A stretch of 64,000 nt of DNA from Tretioscincus oriximinensis (GCA_022410635.1 JAJVDF010000382.1:721383-785382), one strand, 5' to 3'. Numbered from the stretch's first letter, positions 23,501 through 38,500 are shown. Made by a program: numbers and translations. Notes: generated by a model not told the origin, from the letters alone.

Positions 23501-26500
23501 AAAGGCAGATGGGTGNCNTTNGGCCAGTCACAGTTCTATAGAATTCTCTCAGCCCCACATACTTCGCAGGGTGTCTGTTATGGAGAAAGCAACAAAAGCT
23601 ATATGTGCCACCCTTTGGTTGGCCACCCTGAGACATTTGGGTATAGAGTGGGATATAAGTACAAACAAACAAATAAATAATGTAGAAAGGACAGTGATAT
23701 TGATTAAAGGCTGTTTCTGCAATTTGTGTACTAGGTGCTGGTAGCTAGCAGCTTGGATAGCTTTAAGAGAGGATTAGATAAATTCTTGGACACTAAGGGT
23801 ATAAATAGCTACTAGGATGGATGTCTTGATACCTCCTCCAAGAGGGAGCAACAGACAGTATTCCTGAAATGCCATTTGCAGGGTGTCGAGAACAGTTGAA
23901 GATTTTTCCTTCTTCTGTTCCAGACTACCCAGGTGCAATTGGTGGGCCTCTGTGTGAGATTATATAAGATAAAATTTAAATCAAGATCTTCTGAAATATC
24001 AATCTGATAGTTGTAAGCTATGGAATGAAANATTTGAAATGCTCTACTATGAATCTTGTCTTAGTTGTAGATCAACTCAAACTGATTGGGTTTATGCTGA
24101 TAAGATGTTTACTATATTAAAATCAATTAGCATCTCTGAGCAGAACATTTTTGTGGAATATAACTACACTACAAATTCATATACCATTTACTGTTTTAAC
24201 CTTGTGTTTAACTACATTGATTTCTCTTCTTTCCAAAAAGGCCACAAACACCTAGCATGAAAAGTTAAGCCTACAAAAATATTTGTAGAGTCCAGACTCT
24301 GGTAGTTATGTCTTACAAGATTCAGTTTGAGCAGTGAAGTCTTTTTCAGGTTTATAATGTTTTTAATGCTTATCTGACTTTAATCTGACTTTGGCAACAC
24401 AGTCTTTACCCTTAGACATGCTACACTGCAAAGATTTTGAACAATGTTTAATTCTGAGCTTAGAGATTGATTNAGGTTATGGATTTAAGAGCAGATTTTC
24501 TCATCTTAGTCTAGTAAATCTGTCAAAAAAGGGATCTAGTAGAGAAGAAACGAATAGAATTATATTTTAGTATTCAACCCATTTCATACTTATTCTAGAG
24601 TCCATTACAGGGGTGTTGCATTGTTTTCTGTAGAAGATTAAAAATAAACTTATAAATAGTTTCTTTTGAACTGTTGACTGTGTCCATAGGGTGGGTATTG
24701 CAATAATTTGTTGGCAGGAGGACTTGAAGTGTCGGTTGTTAACTTGNATTGCACTTCACCTCCTTGCTGCCTTTGAATGAGAGATAATGAAAGTTTCTTG
24801 TTTCAAATAGATGACATGGATGCATTTTTCAACATGCTGGAAAAGCCTTGGGAAGTAGCGATTTTCAGTATGATGAAGAATGCCTCCAGGTACATTGCAA
24901 TATTCTCCTTTAGATTTCTTTTTTCCTGTTCTGCAGGAATGTTTCTTCAGGGAATACTTGGATCTGATCAACACTTGGCCTTAAACTGTTCCAGAAAGGG
25001 TCTATCATGGCTTGTCCTAGCATAAAATGGCATGTGGACAGCAGGCCTTTTAAACTATTTTATGAAACAAAGGTCAAGTGTTCATTAGGTTTTGATGGCC
25101 CTCAAGAGCCATGGTTGGAGTGGTGAATGTGGTCAGATGTTCTGTTGGCATGAGAATGTTGTGCCTCATGGAGCTTCAGCAAGCAAGTTATAGATATTTT
25201 TTGTGACCTTGTGTTCAGAAATTGTTACAGTTGTCTTTCACCTTGTAGTCATCAAATGTGGAAAAAGTTGTTTATATGTCAGTTTTTTTAAAAAAAACAG
25301 TTGCAATATGTTGTAGTCACTTTCATTAGTCCTTCCATCTATGATGGAGCACATTATGAATGAATCTCATTATTGGATTCATTGTAAGTATCAAACAAAG
25401 ATGGACAAACAAACAAATGGCATAATACATGGTAAAATGAATGGTCAATCAGGTCTGATAAAATCCATGTATGCCATGATGACTATAACTTCCATTCAAA
25501 TCAAAAACTATTTAATACGTAATTGGTTTGATGTGCCACAAATAACGCCCCCAACACTATTATAACATCAGTAAAATCAACAATGAGAAACACACAAGAC
25601 TCAAGGAAACGNGAAGGAAAATACTCTGCAACTGGTCCAACCCTCCCGCAGTCTTAAACCACTATGACTTTTAAAAATTTAGTTGGCTTGAGATGGCAAC
25701 AATTTATGAAATTGTTCTCAGAAAGTGAACAAAATAATTTAACTTTACATTAACTTAAGACATCATGTAANACTGCTTACTTACTTCTAACACATTCAAT
25801 GATTAATCTGTCTAATACATTCTTGATTGCATATAGGAAAGTGAGTCACTCTGTTGAAATCACTTTGTATCAGATTATGATTAATGTTTTAATATTTATA
25901 AAGATGAAGATTTAATTTGCCANCATCTCTGGACATGCCTCTACATATCCTTTCTGTCACTTCTAAATGAAAGCTGTATGNACACTATAAGAACAATTTC
26001 AAGCCTTTTAGCAAAAGAGAATAATGATAGCAAAAAATATTAAAATGGAACTATGCAATTTGTCTAANGTTGTTTCTACAATATGGACCTCTTCGTATTA
26101 GCCCAAGGGATCATGGGAATGTACAAACACGCTGTGATCTACCCTTTCATCCCCAGGCTGCTGGAACTGTTCTGTGCACTCACCTTTTGCTTAGCTTCTG
26201 TGGAATTCTCAAAAACAGTCCAAAGATTGTCTGTGCCATAAAGAACCATTCCAGTAGCCATTCAAATGTAACAATCCAGAGCNAGCTTAGTTTAACATGG
26301 TGAACCCAAGGTTACCAGGTAAAAGCAAGACAACAATGCTACATCTTTAATGGATGTAAAAAAAGAAGCCATTTCAGCAGGTGCTATAGACATTATAAGC
26401 TATACCTGTTGGATTTATTTTTTTAAAAATATCCATTAGAGATGTATCACTGCTACTCTGCTTTTATTGNCCTTACTTTGCCATTCCTGCTAAGCACCAC

Positions 26501-29500
26501 ATTTTGGATCAGGGAATATAATGTTTTTGCTCCTAGAGTGTGAAAGGGAAAGCCAGTCCAGCTCCTGAATGTCTGGGATTGGTCTACGATTACCATTCCT
26601 GAAAGGTAAGTGCAGAATTGTGCCCCTTGCAATGCAAAAGTATACTTCACTCCCCCTGCAGTTTTCTTTCTTTTAAACCTGCCTTGTGTTGACTTTCATG
26701 GGCTCAGTAGTTAGAAATGGTAGTGGTTTACCTTTAATGAGAAAACAAAGTATAATTTTGTTAACCGTTCTGATGCAACTAGTAACATTAGTACTGAAAT
26801 NCCTATTTTTGTGCTATTGTATGGAAATGTAAAGTACATTGTAAGTATTGCAACAGGTAATTTATTATAGTTATTAAAAGTATTAAGGAGAGTTTCAGTT
26901 TAGCATACATTTAATTGACTCATGGCAGACNTCTCTTAATTTTATAGGTACACCTGTTGATTGTCTCTCCTTAAATAAGTACTATATAATTAAATCAGGG
27001 GAGGGACAAGAACTGCATTCTTTTTAATTTGTCAGCAGTATTTGGTAAGAAACTAACTAGCTTCTAAAAGGATGGTTTTGCATTACCAAAGCTATCAAAT
27101 CAAACTGTAGATGTGTTGTCGGATTGAACAANAATTTCCAGGTTTCATCTTATATATGAGTTTATGTGTGTGTGTTTTCATACTGACATTTGTTCAAATC
27201 AGAAGAGCAACCAGCTCAGAGCATTTTTGGTGGAGAGTATATTCTTGAGAGCCAAAGTTAAGATAAGTTGCTCTGTNGTTGAAAATTTCCCTTTGTAGGG
27301 TTTTGTGCGGAATCAAAGATTAAAATGATATACAGTAAAACCCCGTTTATCCNGANTTCGGTTAACCGAAACCCGGCTTAACCGAAGNTTCCAACCTGCG
27401 TCACGTGACAGTTAAAACNTGTGTGCGTAGGTGGAAAAAGGCTTCTCCTTCCGGCGCTGCTCGCGGCGCGGGAAGAAGGGCGGAGTTTAAACGTCAGAGA
27501 CGACGGATTTAAACCATTACAGGTAAGAACAAAATTTAATTTATTTAAATTATAATTTTTATCATTAAATGGTTTATCCGAAAAATTGTGTTATCCNAAA
27601 TGCCTCCGCCCCCTTTAGTTCGGATAAACGGGGTTTTACTGTATTTCTACTAGATTTTTTTGCCACACCAAAGTCAAAGGTTTTCTTTTATAATATTCTT
27701 GTACATTTAGCGTGCACAAATTATCCTGCATTTCCTTTAAAATATATTTTGTTTAATTTGGACTTGCAAAAATAATGTGGTGTTGTTAGTTAGGCAGCCA
27801 TATCCTTGATCTANCTGTGTTTTCTCCATTAATAAAGCTTAAATTCATGGTTATAAATATGATAAAAGTGATGTCCAAGAAAAGTTCACGTTTCTAGCAT
27901 GTGTTGGTTGAAACCTAATAAATCTTCTGGTTTGTGGAACACTACTCAGCCTTATTATAAGAATTTTGGCCAATGTAGTAATGCATAAGGGGTATAAGGA
28001 ATAAATAATTACTGGTACATTATTTTATTTACTTTTGTGGCTTGCGTGCAGTATTAAGATCTTAAGTGTAACTTATAGATCTGTACTTTAGAAATGAACA
28101 AGTTGTAGAAATATCTAGATAACAAGAAGTCACTGCAGAGAAGCAGATGTCTGTAGGAGACCATACATGGAAACAAGGAACCATAATTGCATAGATGAAG
28201 GCTCCATCCCCACTTACATTCTATAGCACAGTCAAAGCACTGCGCTTTNCCCCCATGTATTCTTGCTTGAAGCATGGTGGCACCCTACCGACGAGGAGCA
28301 TGCCACTNCAATGCCAGCAGCCAGGATGTCTGTGTTGCATTGATGAAAATCATGCAAGTAGTCTCCCTCATTGGCTGCTGGATTGAAAACTCGTGTGATT
28401 TCACATCTACATCTTGATCAAGCAGCACAGCTGGCCTCTTCAGCATCTCCATGGGGGCCTTAGGAAATGGTCCCCGGAGATTCCTGGCGTGGANTCGGCC
28501 TTTCNCTGCAACCATGAAACATGTGGGGAAAGAGCCTATTCCACATAATTGGCACTGATGCCCGCCATTTCATGGGGTGGGCCAAAAGTGAGACATTGAC
28601 CGTATCAGAAAAGGTAAGTGAGGATGTGGCCGAAGTNTAGGGGCTTAAACTAGGGTTGGTTTTTTCTCTCTCTCCCTCTCTTACATGCACACACACACAC
28701 ACGACANGAGTTTGCNGCTTTAATATTTATTTATTTATTTACATTTATATTCCTCCCTATACACAAAAGTATCAGGGCAGATCACNATAAAATAATAAAA
28801 TAAATTAAAATAGAACAATATGGATATGGAATAAAAAATAATGGACATGGAAAAGAGGAATTTTCACCAGGTACAGTTTCCAATACCTGCAACATCTGGG
28901 TAAGAAACCACTTTTCCAATCCAGTTAAAGCTGCAGACTTCTTTCCCAGGTACGTTCTCAAAACTGGTATTTTTTAGCTATTAGTTAAGATAATTATAAA
29001 TAATAAATAAAGATAGTAAGGAGTACCTCAAACACATGCGAAAAAGCAAATAAACAGTTTTCTTAGATTGTGGAATAAGTTTCTACTTCAGAAGATTTAA
29101 ATATAATAAAGACCAGAGACTAATAATTTTTCAAAATGATCTGAGGTAAAAAAACCCCCATAAAAATGTAGGTTAGGGTTTATAATAAATATCAACTAAC
29201 CATTCTTAGTGTATAGTCAAATCAGAGGTTTCAACAANTATAGTAAAGCTGCCACATTGGCAGTCTCAAACCAGGAAGCCCTTGCCTCTTCCCCTCCCCA
29301 GCCATTCCCCTGCGCAGGCCACAGGCCACTCACCCTCCCAGCCCCAGAATACCCTCCCATTCCAAGTCATGATCCCTCCTGACCCAGACCATGCTCTGTC
29401 CCCTGAAACAGGCCCTGCCTGCCTGCCCTTACTGAACAGNGATGCTAATGAAGACACACACTGCCTGGCCCATCCAGCTGGCTATTGGCAGCAGCAAGGA

Positions 29501-32500
29501 AACAGGTGCCACAGACTTGTCCTCATGGCTATCTGACTACTGGCGACGGCAGCAAGAAGGTAGGATCATCACTTGTTCAACCTGCCATGCCTTGAATCCA
29601 GGACCAGAAACGTAGGTTGGGGCAGGAGCAAGTGAGTGGCTCTTTTGGGTTGCTTGCTGTTTGTGAGTGAGAGCATTGACCAGCAGCTCCATCTACTTCT
29701 GCTGAAGGTAGAAAATGCTTCTATTTAAAANTCTTACAATCTGGTAAGGAAAACAGAATTTTCATAATACTTATAATTTTGTTTTGTTTTACAAATGTGA
29801 GGAAAACAAATCTTCTCTTTAATTTCAAGACTTTATAGTTCTATTAAGAACATAAGAAGAGCCATACTGGATTGGGCCACAGCCCATTTAGTCCAGCATT
29901 CTTTGTCACACAGAGTCCCACCAGATGCACCTGGGTAGTCCAAACAGTGGAAAGCAAAATATGCACCAGTTCATGACNCCCTGCAAATGGCATTTNAGGA
30001 GCACTACCTGTTTCTCCATCCCGGAGACAGCATNCAGACATCCATCCTAGTANCCATTTATACCACAACCTCTTCAGGAAGTAAATTCCACAGGCCAATG
30101 ACCCTTTNGGTGAAAANATACTTTCCTTTGTTCTCACTTTCNTGCCCATCAGTTTCAAGGAGTGTCCTCTGGTCCTATTTTAACAGCTTTTGCTGCATCT
30201 GAAGTAGTAGACCTGTCTACAAAATATCATGCTGCCTATTCTATTTCTTATATTCTAAAGTGCTATAAGACCCTCTTGCTTGCTTTTAGGAGGCTACTTA
30301 TAGTAAGGCAAAATATTGGAGGGAAGCAAATTGCATACAAGAGGCAAGTGTAAATTGCTCCAGCAGTTATAAAAATAATACATTTTTTATTTATGGCTTG
30401 GAATTTATGTATTTATTTATTTAATTGCATTTTTATACCACCCTATATCCGAAGGTCTCNGGGTGGTTCACAATAAAACAGAATTAGCATACCTAAAATC
30501 ACAGTACCTGAAAGTAGGGAATGGAGAACTGTCTTTTCAACCAAAGGTCAGGTTTATAAAAATATGTTTTAAACCCCTAAAAATACAATAAAACTAATAG
30601 TACTGTAAAACAAATCAATTATGGGATCATGCATTTTAAAACTTGTTAGATTTGCCTGCTGCAGTATTTCAGAATTTTTATTTAGGGTAAATTGAAAAGT
30701 AGTGTTGTCCTGTGCCAGATGTTGGAAGGATAACCCCATGGGTGTGCTAAGCTTTACTGTGCCTGAAAGTAAGTTCGTAGTAGAAGTATTCGTGAGCTTG
30801 CAGTTAGAATTCTTATTCTTGTTGCACAGTGAGTGAAACTCCATTTTTTAGCACGATTAATATTTTTCGCTCTTATTTTGTTTCATGAGAAAGCAACANT
30901 TATCTAGCAGAGTCTTAAAATGAAACACAGCATTTATACAGAATTGTTTCTATCTTACTCTGTTAGGTGTGGGAATGTATCTGTATCTTGCTGGAATTCC
31001 TATTGGATGCTGCCCTCTGATGTTTGTGGAATGAACTGCTTTTGGGAAGCTGCTCGTAGGTAGGCTTTGACAGAGACTTAGTAATAAGTATTTGAGAATA
31101 TAAAAATGATTAATACTATTTATATAATGTGGGTTCTCCTGTCTCTGATTGCCCATCAGTTTTATCAGTGTTAAAGCAGAGGTTTTCTTAATTTTGACAT
31201 CTATATAAGTTATGGGTGCTAAAATAATTAAAATCCATTAGTACATAAATATATGCCAGGAAAACTAGAATTATATTTAAAGTTTCCATATGCACACTCT
31301 GCTGACAAGTGTGGTTGCTTGAGCCCTAGAGACAAAACTTTGAGGTTTACTTTGGAACATTGTAATGAAAGAAGGAAATTGCTTGACCAAGTATCTTAAC
31401 AATTATCTCCCTTTTTTCCTTCCCATCAGTCTGGTGTCGTGTTTCCCTAAGATAAGTGCCTCTTGTCCTCTGGTTAGAACAGCTAACAAGTTCTTATTTG
31501 TGCTTTAGCTTGCATGAAAAATAAACAGTAGGCCTTTTTTCTTTAAAAANAAGGCAAAAATTTGCTTGCATCTCAGATTTTTTTATTTGCTAGAAAAACT
31601 ACAGAATCAGTATCACAGAGTTGGAAGGGANCTCCAGGGTATTTGGGTCTGTGTAAGATTCCCTAATCCACCCTAGACATACGATTGTTCAACTTCTGTT
31701 TACTTCCAGCAAAGGAGAGCTTGCCTCCTCCTGTAGCAATCTGTTCCACTGCTTGATTACCCCTACTATCATTTTTTTTCCTAATGTCTAAACCGTCTCC
31801 TTGCTTGCAGTATCATCTTATTGCTTCTCTTCCTTTTTGTGTGAGTGAAATTAGGGCTAATCACTCTGTCCTGTGACTTCAGTTATTTGTAGGCAGCTAT
31901 CATATCTCCTCTCAGCCTTCTCCTGCAGGTTAAACATTCCAAGATCTTTTAACCGTTGCTTATAGGACACAATTAGCAGACAGCTTGGAGTTGCTTCAGT
32001 TTGGCTGTAACCTTTTTAAATTGAGTTGCCCAGATTTGGATGAGGTCTGACTAAGGTAAAGAGCGGCAGTGAATTCCTGTGATATAGACTCTGTGCTTCT
32101 CTTAATACATTGCAAGACTATGTTTTAAATTCCTCCTCAGATTTCTTACTCAGATGTAGGACTTTTTTTGTAATGTATTTTATTGCGTTTGACAAAAAAC
32201 GGACAATACAGATATAGTATTCATAATATATACACAAATGAATAAATAAAAAGACACACATACATTTCTAACATACCCACAACCCCCCCATGCAACCCCC
32301 CTCAGGCTTTATGTTCAATTCGAATTAAGGCGGAATCTAAACTCTAATAGATTCTCTATATCGTTGTGTGATGGTTCTGTATGCAGCAAATGAATAAGAT
32401 TATAGTATTTATAATTTGTGTTTATTTCAGTTCTGATGGCTTTCAATTTTATCACTTCATTCCTTGAGTAATTCACATTATAANTAATCTACAATCTAAT

Positions 32501-35500
32501 ATGCCATGATTTCCTTGACTACCATTTACATACCATTACTGCCATAATCAGCTGTCTGNTAAAATACTTTTCATCTTCATCCAAATTGAGACCAAGAGTT
32601 AATACTCTCTTCTTTAGACCANTCTATTGGATTGTTGCAATCCAATAATTATGCCTGATTTACCAATAATCAATTCCCAAAAATGTTGTACTTTTTTGCA
32701 TACTCACTGCATGTGACTATTGGTTCTCACAATATTATGGGAATGCCAACGGTTTGAGCTGAAGTATTTTATCATGTGGATATACTGACATTTGATAGAA
32801 TGGTGTAGCGATTTTATCCATAACTAATTTAAACTATAACATGACAGTTNACTTATCTCAAGAGACTTCAGCATCTGTACGCATGTCTATTTATGTTCAT
32901 AATCCATCTTCCAGATGTTTTCCAGACTTTGTTATGTTATTGTTTGTTCCTATTAATGATTTATAAGTTGCTCCAGCTGTTCTTTTCATTTCTTTATGCC
33001 ATTCTCTTACTATTTTTAGGAAAGGGCTTAACAGTTGATTACAGAGAGTCACATCTCTTCTTTCCTTAAGCATGTTCATATCACCTTNCATTTGAATTAA
33101 CAATTAGCTTCTAATACTCCTTTCAATAGCTGAAAAGCCATTGAACTATTTTGATNATTATAAAAATCCTTAATTGTCTTAAAGCCATTTTCTTTTCATT
33201 ATATCGTTATCTGTTGAAGCACTGGAGTTGTAATCCTGCTTGACTGTTCTGGATGACTGTGTAGATCTTCGTTGCAATAAATACAAAACACCTTTATTGC
33301 ATTTGTATTGCAGCTATTTTTCAAATGTTATTGCTTTTTTTATTTAATATTTCTAATCCATCTTCTGTATCCAACTGGACTAAACCTCCAGATGGATTAA
33401 AAGTATGTGTTGAAACATCACAAGACAAGATAAGTTCAGTATGAACCTCATAGATCTCTACTAATGCTTCCTCTGAGCNGAAGCAGAACACCTTATTCCT
33501 TTCTACTTTTCCAAAACTTCTTTTATTTATGGTTTAGATGCATTTTTCTTTCATTAATTTAGNAGTTGGATTTCCTGCTGATTTCTCNTTTTTTGTGTGT
33601 GGTTGTGAGCTAGTTGTCTGATTTCCTGTAGATAGGCCTTACCTCTTGCTGAGAAAATTTTATAGATAATTGAAGAAATTTCCAAAGGCAGCCACTGTAT
33701 AAAAACGATTGTGCAATATTAGGGGTGTTCTTTTAAGCATTTGAAATGGCCTCTTACATTTGGACCAAAGTCCAAGATGAAAATCTCTTGAGTTTGCGAC
33801 TTTTGTAACGCCTGGGGTATAACATCACCTCGTCTTTGAGCAGACCATTACAAAATTTCCAAGTTATTTTTTCTTTGCACAAGAAATGAATTTCAGAAAC
33901 AGTAGAAATAGTTGTGGAGGAGGGAGAATAAGATGTGCACAGGAGATTGAAGATAAAAGAAACAAGAGCTACTTGCCTAATCTCAGTTATATTTTTGACC
34001 AAAATAAAAGGCCAGACCATGACTTGAAGCAATTCACATGCTTTTGTTACATACAATCATTCTTTTTATCTTTAAGTCTTAACTAATTTGGTACCTTCAA
34101 TTGTTTTGAATTTTATCTGCCATTAAAGTTACTGTCTTAACGAGAAAAAAAGGCATAAGAGCTTCATTCATTTTTAGAGAGGTCATGTTTAAGATGGTGG
34201 TACATATTTCTTAACTGTTACACACATGCTTTTTTAACTCAAGCGATATATCTCTTTTATGGANTAGCTGTTAATTGTCTATATGATTGCACTACTTTTA
34301 AAAGCTTTTTTATATATCAGTTGCTGATCGTTGTAGTATTCTTAAACTGAATGTATACACATTCCCATGAAACAAAAATGACAATATAATTTAAAGATAG
34401 TAAACNGTAAATCTTTACTGATTTATAAAGAGAGAGGGTGAGTATATTTTTGTTATAAATTCATGAGGAATTGCTATGATGTTCAATATACTGTTTGCAC
34501 AGAAAAAAGTTTCTCTAAACTACCATAGTTTATGGAATTAGCCCAATGTCAATGCCTGAAATGTCACTGGGCCTCTAAGCTTCCCTTCTCCTGTCCCCAT
34601 CCAGCTGCCTCTGGCCTTCTGCCCCAGGCTAAACCTATCTTCCTCAGCAACACGGAGGGAAGGGGGATTCTCNGCGGCAGCAGGCAGAAGATGCAGGGGT
34701 GTTTTGAGTGCTCTGGCACTGGTTTTTTCCAATCATTGGGCGAGGGAGGCAGGAATTATGGGGCCCTCACTGTCTGCTTGGATTAACCATCGTCGTTACT
34801 TCTTTACACATATACTTTACATATATACTTTAATGCTTCCNTCTATTAATTTAAATGTTTTCACATGGACTTTGTCTTTGAATAGGAATGGGAACATCTC
34901 CTTTATGACCCTAAAATCATGATTTAATTTTACTTTTAATCTGATGTCTAAAAAGCATTTATAACTTAAAGTATTAAATTGTTTTTCACATCGACATATA
35001 ATAGAATCACAGTTACGTTTCTCTNTTCAGAAATCATTTATATCTATGTATTTTTTTTATACTAGATACACTTCTCAGAAAAAGCAGCCNGCTGAAGTGA
35101 TGCATCTAGCAGTGGTAGCATGTGGTGAAAGGCTGGAAGAAACCATCACAATGTTGCAGTCAGCTGTTATTTTCAGTATCAAACCATTACAGTTTCATAT
35201 TTTTGCAGAAGATCAGTTACACAGCGACTTCCAAAGAATAGTAAGTATTTGGAGAATAAGAAGTCTTTACTGGTACATTATTTTTNAAAAAATGCTTATA
35301 TTCATATTATACGTATATATGACATATCAAGACAAAATAAAAATAACAAAGGAGAAGCAACCAGACATATAAATGTACAGCATATAAACAAAACATACCT
35401 CCCCCATTTCAGAACCAACAAACCATATCTTAAGTATTTCACATGCTTGATAAATAGATTATTTGAAACAATTCATCCTGTTGAGCCAACTTCCTATTAT

Positions 35501-38500
35501 ATAATTTATTAAATGTTGCCATTTCAATTTAATTAAATTTTGTCTATCTTGTATCATATAAAACCATTTCAAAACTAATTTAAATGTCATTGCCTCAATT
35601 ACAAATTTTACACTATTTTCTATTGTCTACTTCTATTCATTTTTCCAGCCCCATACAAAAGTGGAACAAGCTGACGAGAATAGGTGGTATAGTAAATATA
35701 TTTCTCTTTCATCTAAGTTGTTGGTCCGAGAATCACCAAGTAACCAAGCTTCTATTAGTCCATCTCAGTGTTTTGGCCATGTTTGTATTATTAATTGTTT
35801 ATATGTCATTCCAAACTTGTTGTACTCTCGGACAATACCACTACATGTATAAGTAATCTCATTTAGCTTGATCACAATGCCAACAAGTTGAAATCAATTT
35901 TTTTATTACATGTGATAGTTGATTTAGGGTTTCTTACCAACTTGTAATGAATTTTTATTTCATAGATNGTTGTAAATACTTTGAATGTTTCTTCAAGGGT
36001 CCATTTCCCACTGAAAGACATATTTTATTATCNTTTCTTAAAATAAAATTTATAATTACTTGCACTGTTATCCAGTTATTGTTTCCAACAATGTTAAGTA
36101 AAACACTAGGAGTAACCTTAACATTAGGGAACCCATACTCCTAAAAGGAATTCTCAATTCTCTAATACTGGGAATGTTATAGTATGTTTATAGTCTGGTG
36201 ACAGGATGATATAGTTTCAACTGAAATGTCATGTTAAAGTTTGATTTTTGTGTTTCAAATCTGGCATACTTTTTTTCCATATTTCCAATATAACTGGTGA
36301 CCTTGGAACTCTCTCAGACCTACCTACTTCACAAGGTGTCTGTTGTGGAGAAAGCAACCAAAGCTATATGCACTCCCCAATGGTTAGCCGCCTTATAGGG
36401 CAGGATATAAGTACAAATCATCCATCATCCATCATCCATCATCCGTCATCCGTCATCCGTCATCCGTCATCCGCCATCCGCCATCCGCCATCCACCATCC
36501 ACCATCCACCATCACCACTTTTGACACAATTCCCCTCATTTTCCATTTAACTTAAGAACACAAAATGTTGATTTTTGATAAGCTAGATAATAGACTGCTG
36601 CTTCTTTCACTATTACATATAAATAATCTTTTCTATGTTACCTCTCTTTATCCCCTGAATCCAGTTAGTTTGAAAACTATCCCATTTATTTCCTGCAGTT
36701 GATTGGGTGTCAGAAATATGTATAGGATTTTAGGTAAAATTATTGCCTTTATTGCTCTAATCTTAGAGGGAGGTTCTTTTTGTTCCAACTTTAACATTTT
36801 TTAATTGTATGTCAAATTAGTTTTAAAATTTCTTTCGTCGTTTTATTTATATTCTTTGTGAGCATTCTTAGTGGTACATTAATATCATCTGTTCAAGGCA
36901 ATCACTTTTGTTCAACCACTTCTTTATTCCGGAGTTGACACATACTTGCTGGACAAACATGGCTATTTCTTTGAAATNCATTTTGAATTAAGTTAATTCT
37001 TTGAAAATATCTCATTGATTGTTAAATCTTTGGTTAGGATTCCAAACTAAACAATACCTAATAAAACTACATCCCATTTGCTGGATCTCAGAGTTAGTTA
37101 TTCAGTGTTTTATTTTTCTTAATATAGATTTTAATACTAACTTTTGTTGATTTTTTTTTTCAGCTTCATGGTTTGGCATATCAAGAAAAATTTAATTATA
37201 CTTTATACCCTATTACATTTCCAACTGAGAATGCAGCAGAATGGAAGAAACTTTTCAAACCTTGTGCTTCTCAAAGACTTTTCTTGCCTGTAAGTATTTA
37301 AAATTCCTGGTTTGTACTAGTGATGGTAATGGGACGTGTCACATTGGACATGGAGACATTAGCTCCTTAATCAGACCCTCAGCTTTGTCACACAGGCTCT
37401 TCAATCAGACTCTTAGAGCAGCTGTTCTCCACTGGGAGAAGAGAAACTGGCCTTACTTGAAGACCATTTTTTACATTATGGTGTCACAACTTGAATTTCA
37501 GGAAGGTCAGTCTTTTGAAAGCTAGCAAATAGAAATTTGGCCTTTAGAAACTTAAGAGCTANGTGCCTGATTTTGTCCTTGTTTTTATTAAATTTATTTT
37601 CCATATTATCATATTGAATCTAAGAACAGCTATAAAGCATATAGGGAATGAGGGTTACCCTCAGTTGCTTAGGAGACAGTCTCATCTGGGAGATAGGGTT
37701 TCGAAGCCCTGTGTTGNTCGTGGAGAGGGGTGAGCACCTTCCACAAGCCTGTAGCTCTAGCCAACCCAGCTATTCGAAAGCAAGAATTGCAAGAAATTGC
37801 AACTGACTACAAGTAGATACATGGAANCTACCACAGCCTGGTGGGGAAGATAGAATGTAAGCCTTCGGGTGAAAAATACCCTTGTAAGCCGCTTTAAGTC
37901 CCTTTGGGTGAGAAAAGCGGGCTATAAGAACCCAGTTCTTCTTCTAACATTCGTGTACTATTTCAATGGAATAAAACTGTACACAGAATGACAGGTGGTC
38001 ATAGGGGGAGGGGCACAAGGGGGTGCAGTCCAGTGCCAAAACTATCACCTGAAGCTCAATTTCTTTGAAGTGTAGGATAGCACATATAAATTGCTAATAA
38101 TGTTTTCAGTACTTGCACATTCTTGGCCAAGTAGAGATGTCAATGTTGGGAAGATAGAATGGAAGCCTTTGGGAGAAATATATCCTTGTAAGACACTTTG
38201 AGTCCCTTCAGGGGAGAAAAGTGGGGTATAAAAATCGAGTTCTTCTTTGGCACCACATTCTTAGCCCTTTAGAAATAAATTTACACTCAGTGCAATGAGT
38301 TCCTTGCAAACAAGGAATTGAATTGATCCCTTAAGACAGTGTGGTCCAAACCTTTTTGTACCCATTCGATCAAAAATCATTATACCAATCAAACATCATT
38401 GCAGGAGTGTGAGGGCCAAAGTGACATCACGTCCCTTCCCACCCTGCCCAGGGAGTGACGTTACTTCCAGGGCAGAGCAGGAAGTGATGTCATTCTGGTC

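Larger units (their letters stand above)
20396..30966 (+). other. GXYLT1 intron 1
   Basis: This 10.6 kb intron holds two LINE 3' ends (22487, 23737), one SINE (23426), a Tigger-like MITE (27333), AT-rich repeat starts (28725 and 30405), CT/CA simple repeat (28663-28702), a GC-richer patch of unknown nature at 29260-29560 and a LINE 3' end joined to a palindrome arm (29847-30290). No further exon is supported. Confidence 0.8.
31060..35065 (+). other. GXYLT1 intron 2
   Basis: This 4.0 kb intron has a CR1 3' end (31597-32160), an AT-rich antisense LINE-like stretch (32163-33700) and a GC-richer patch at 34540-34790 of unknown origin. No exon is supported. Confidence 0.8.
35241..37163 (+). other. 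GXYLT1 intron 3
   Basis: This 1.9 kb AT-rich intron has LINE-like antisense sequence interrupted by a SINE fragment (36293-36416) that runs into a 7-base minisatellite, and a short terminal fragment of the palindromic family (36945-36977, ACATGGCTATTTCTTTGAAA). Confidence 0.75.

Noticed and set aside
24811..24889. Possible extra GXYLT1 exon in intron 1 (ATAG acceptor, CCAG|GTACAT donor)
   Set aside because: Length 79 breaks the frame, the peptide has no resemblance to GXYLT1, and the true cassette exon was found at 30967-31059.
36418..36515. CRISPR-like array
   Set aside because: Units of 7 bases are contiguous with no spacers, in vertebrate nuclear DNA; it is a minisatellite.
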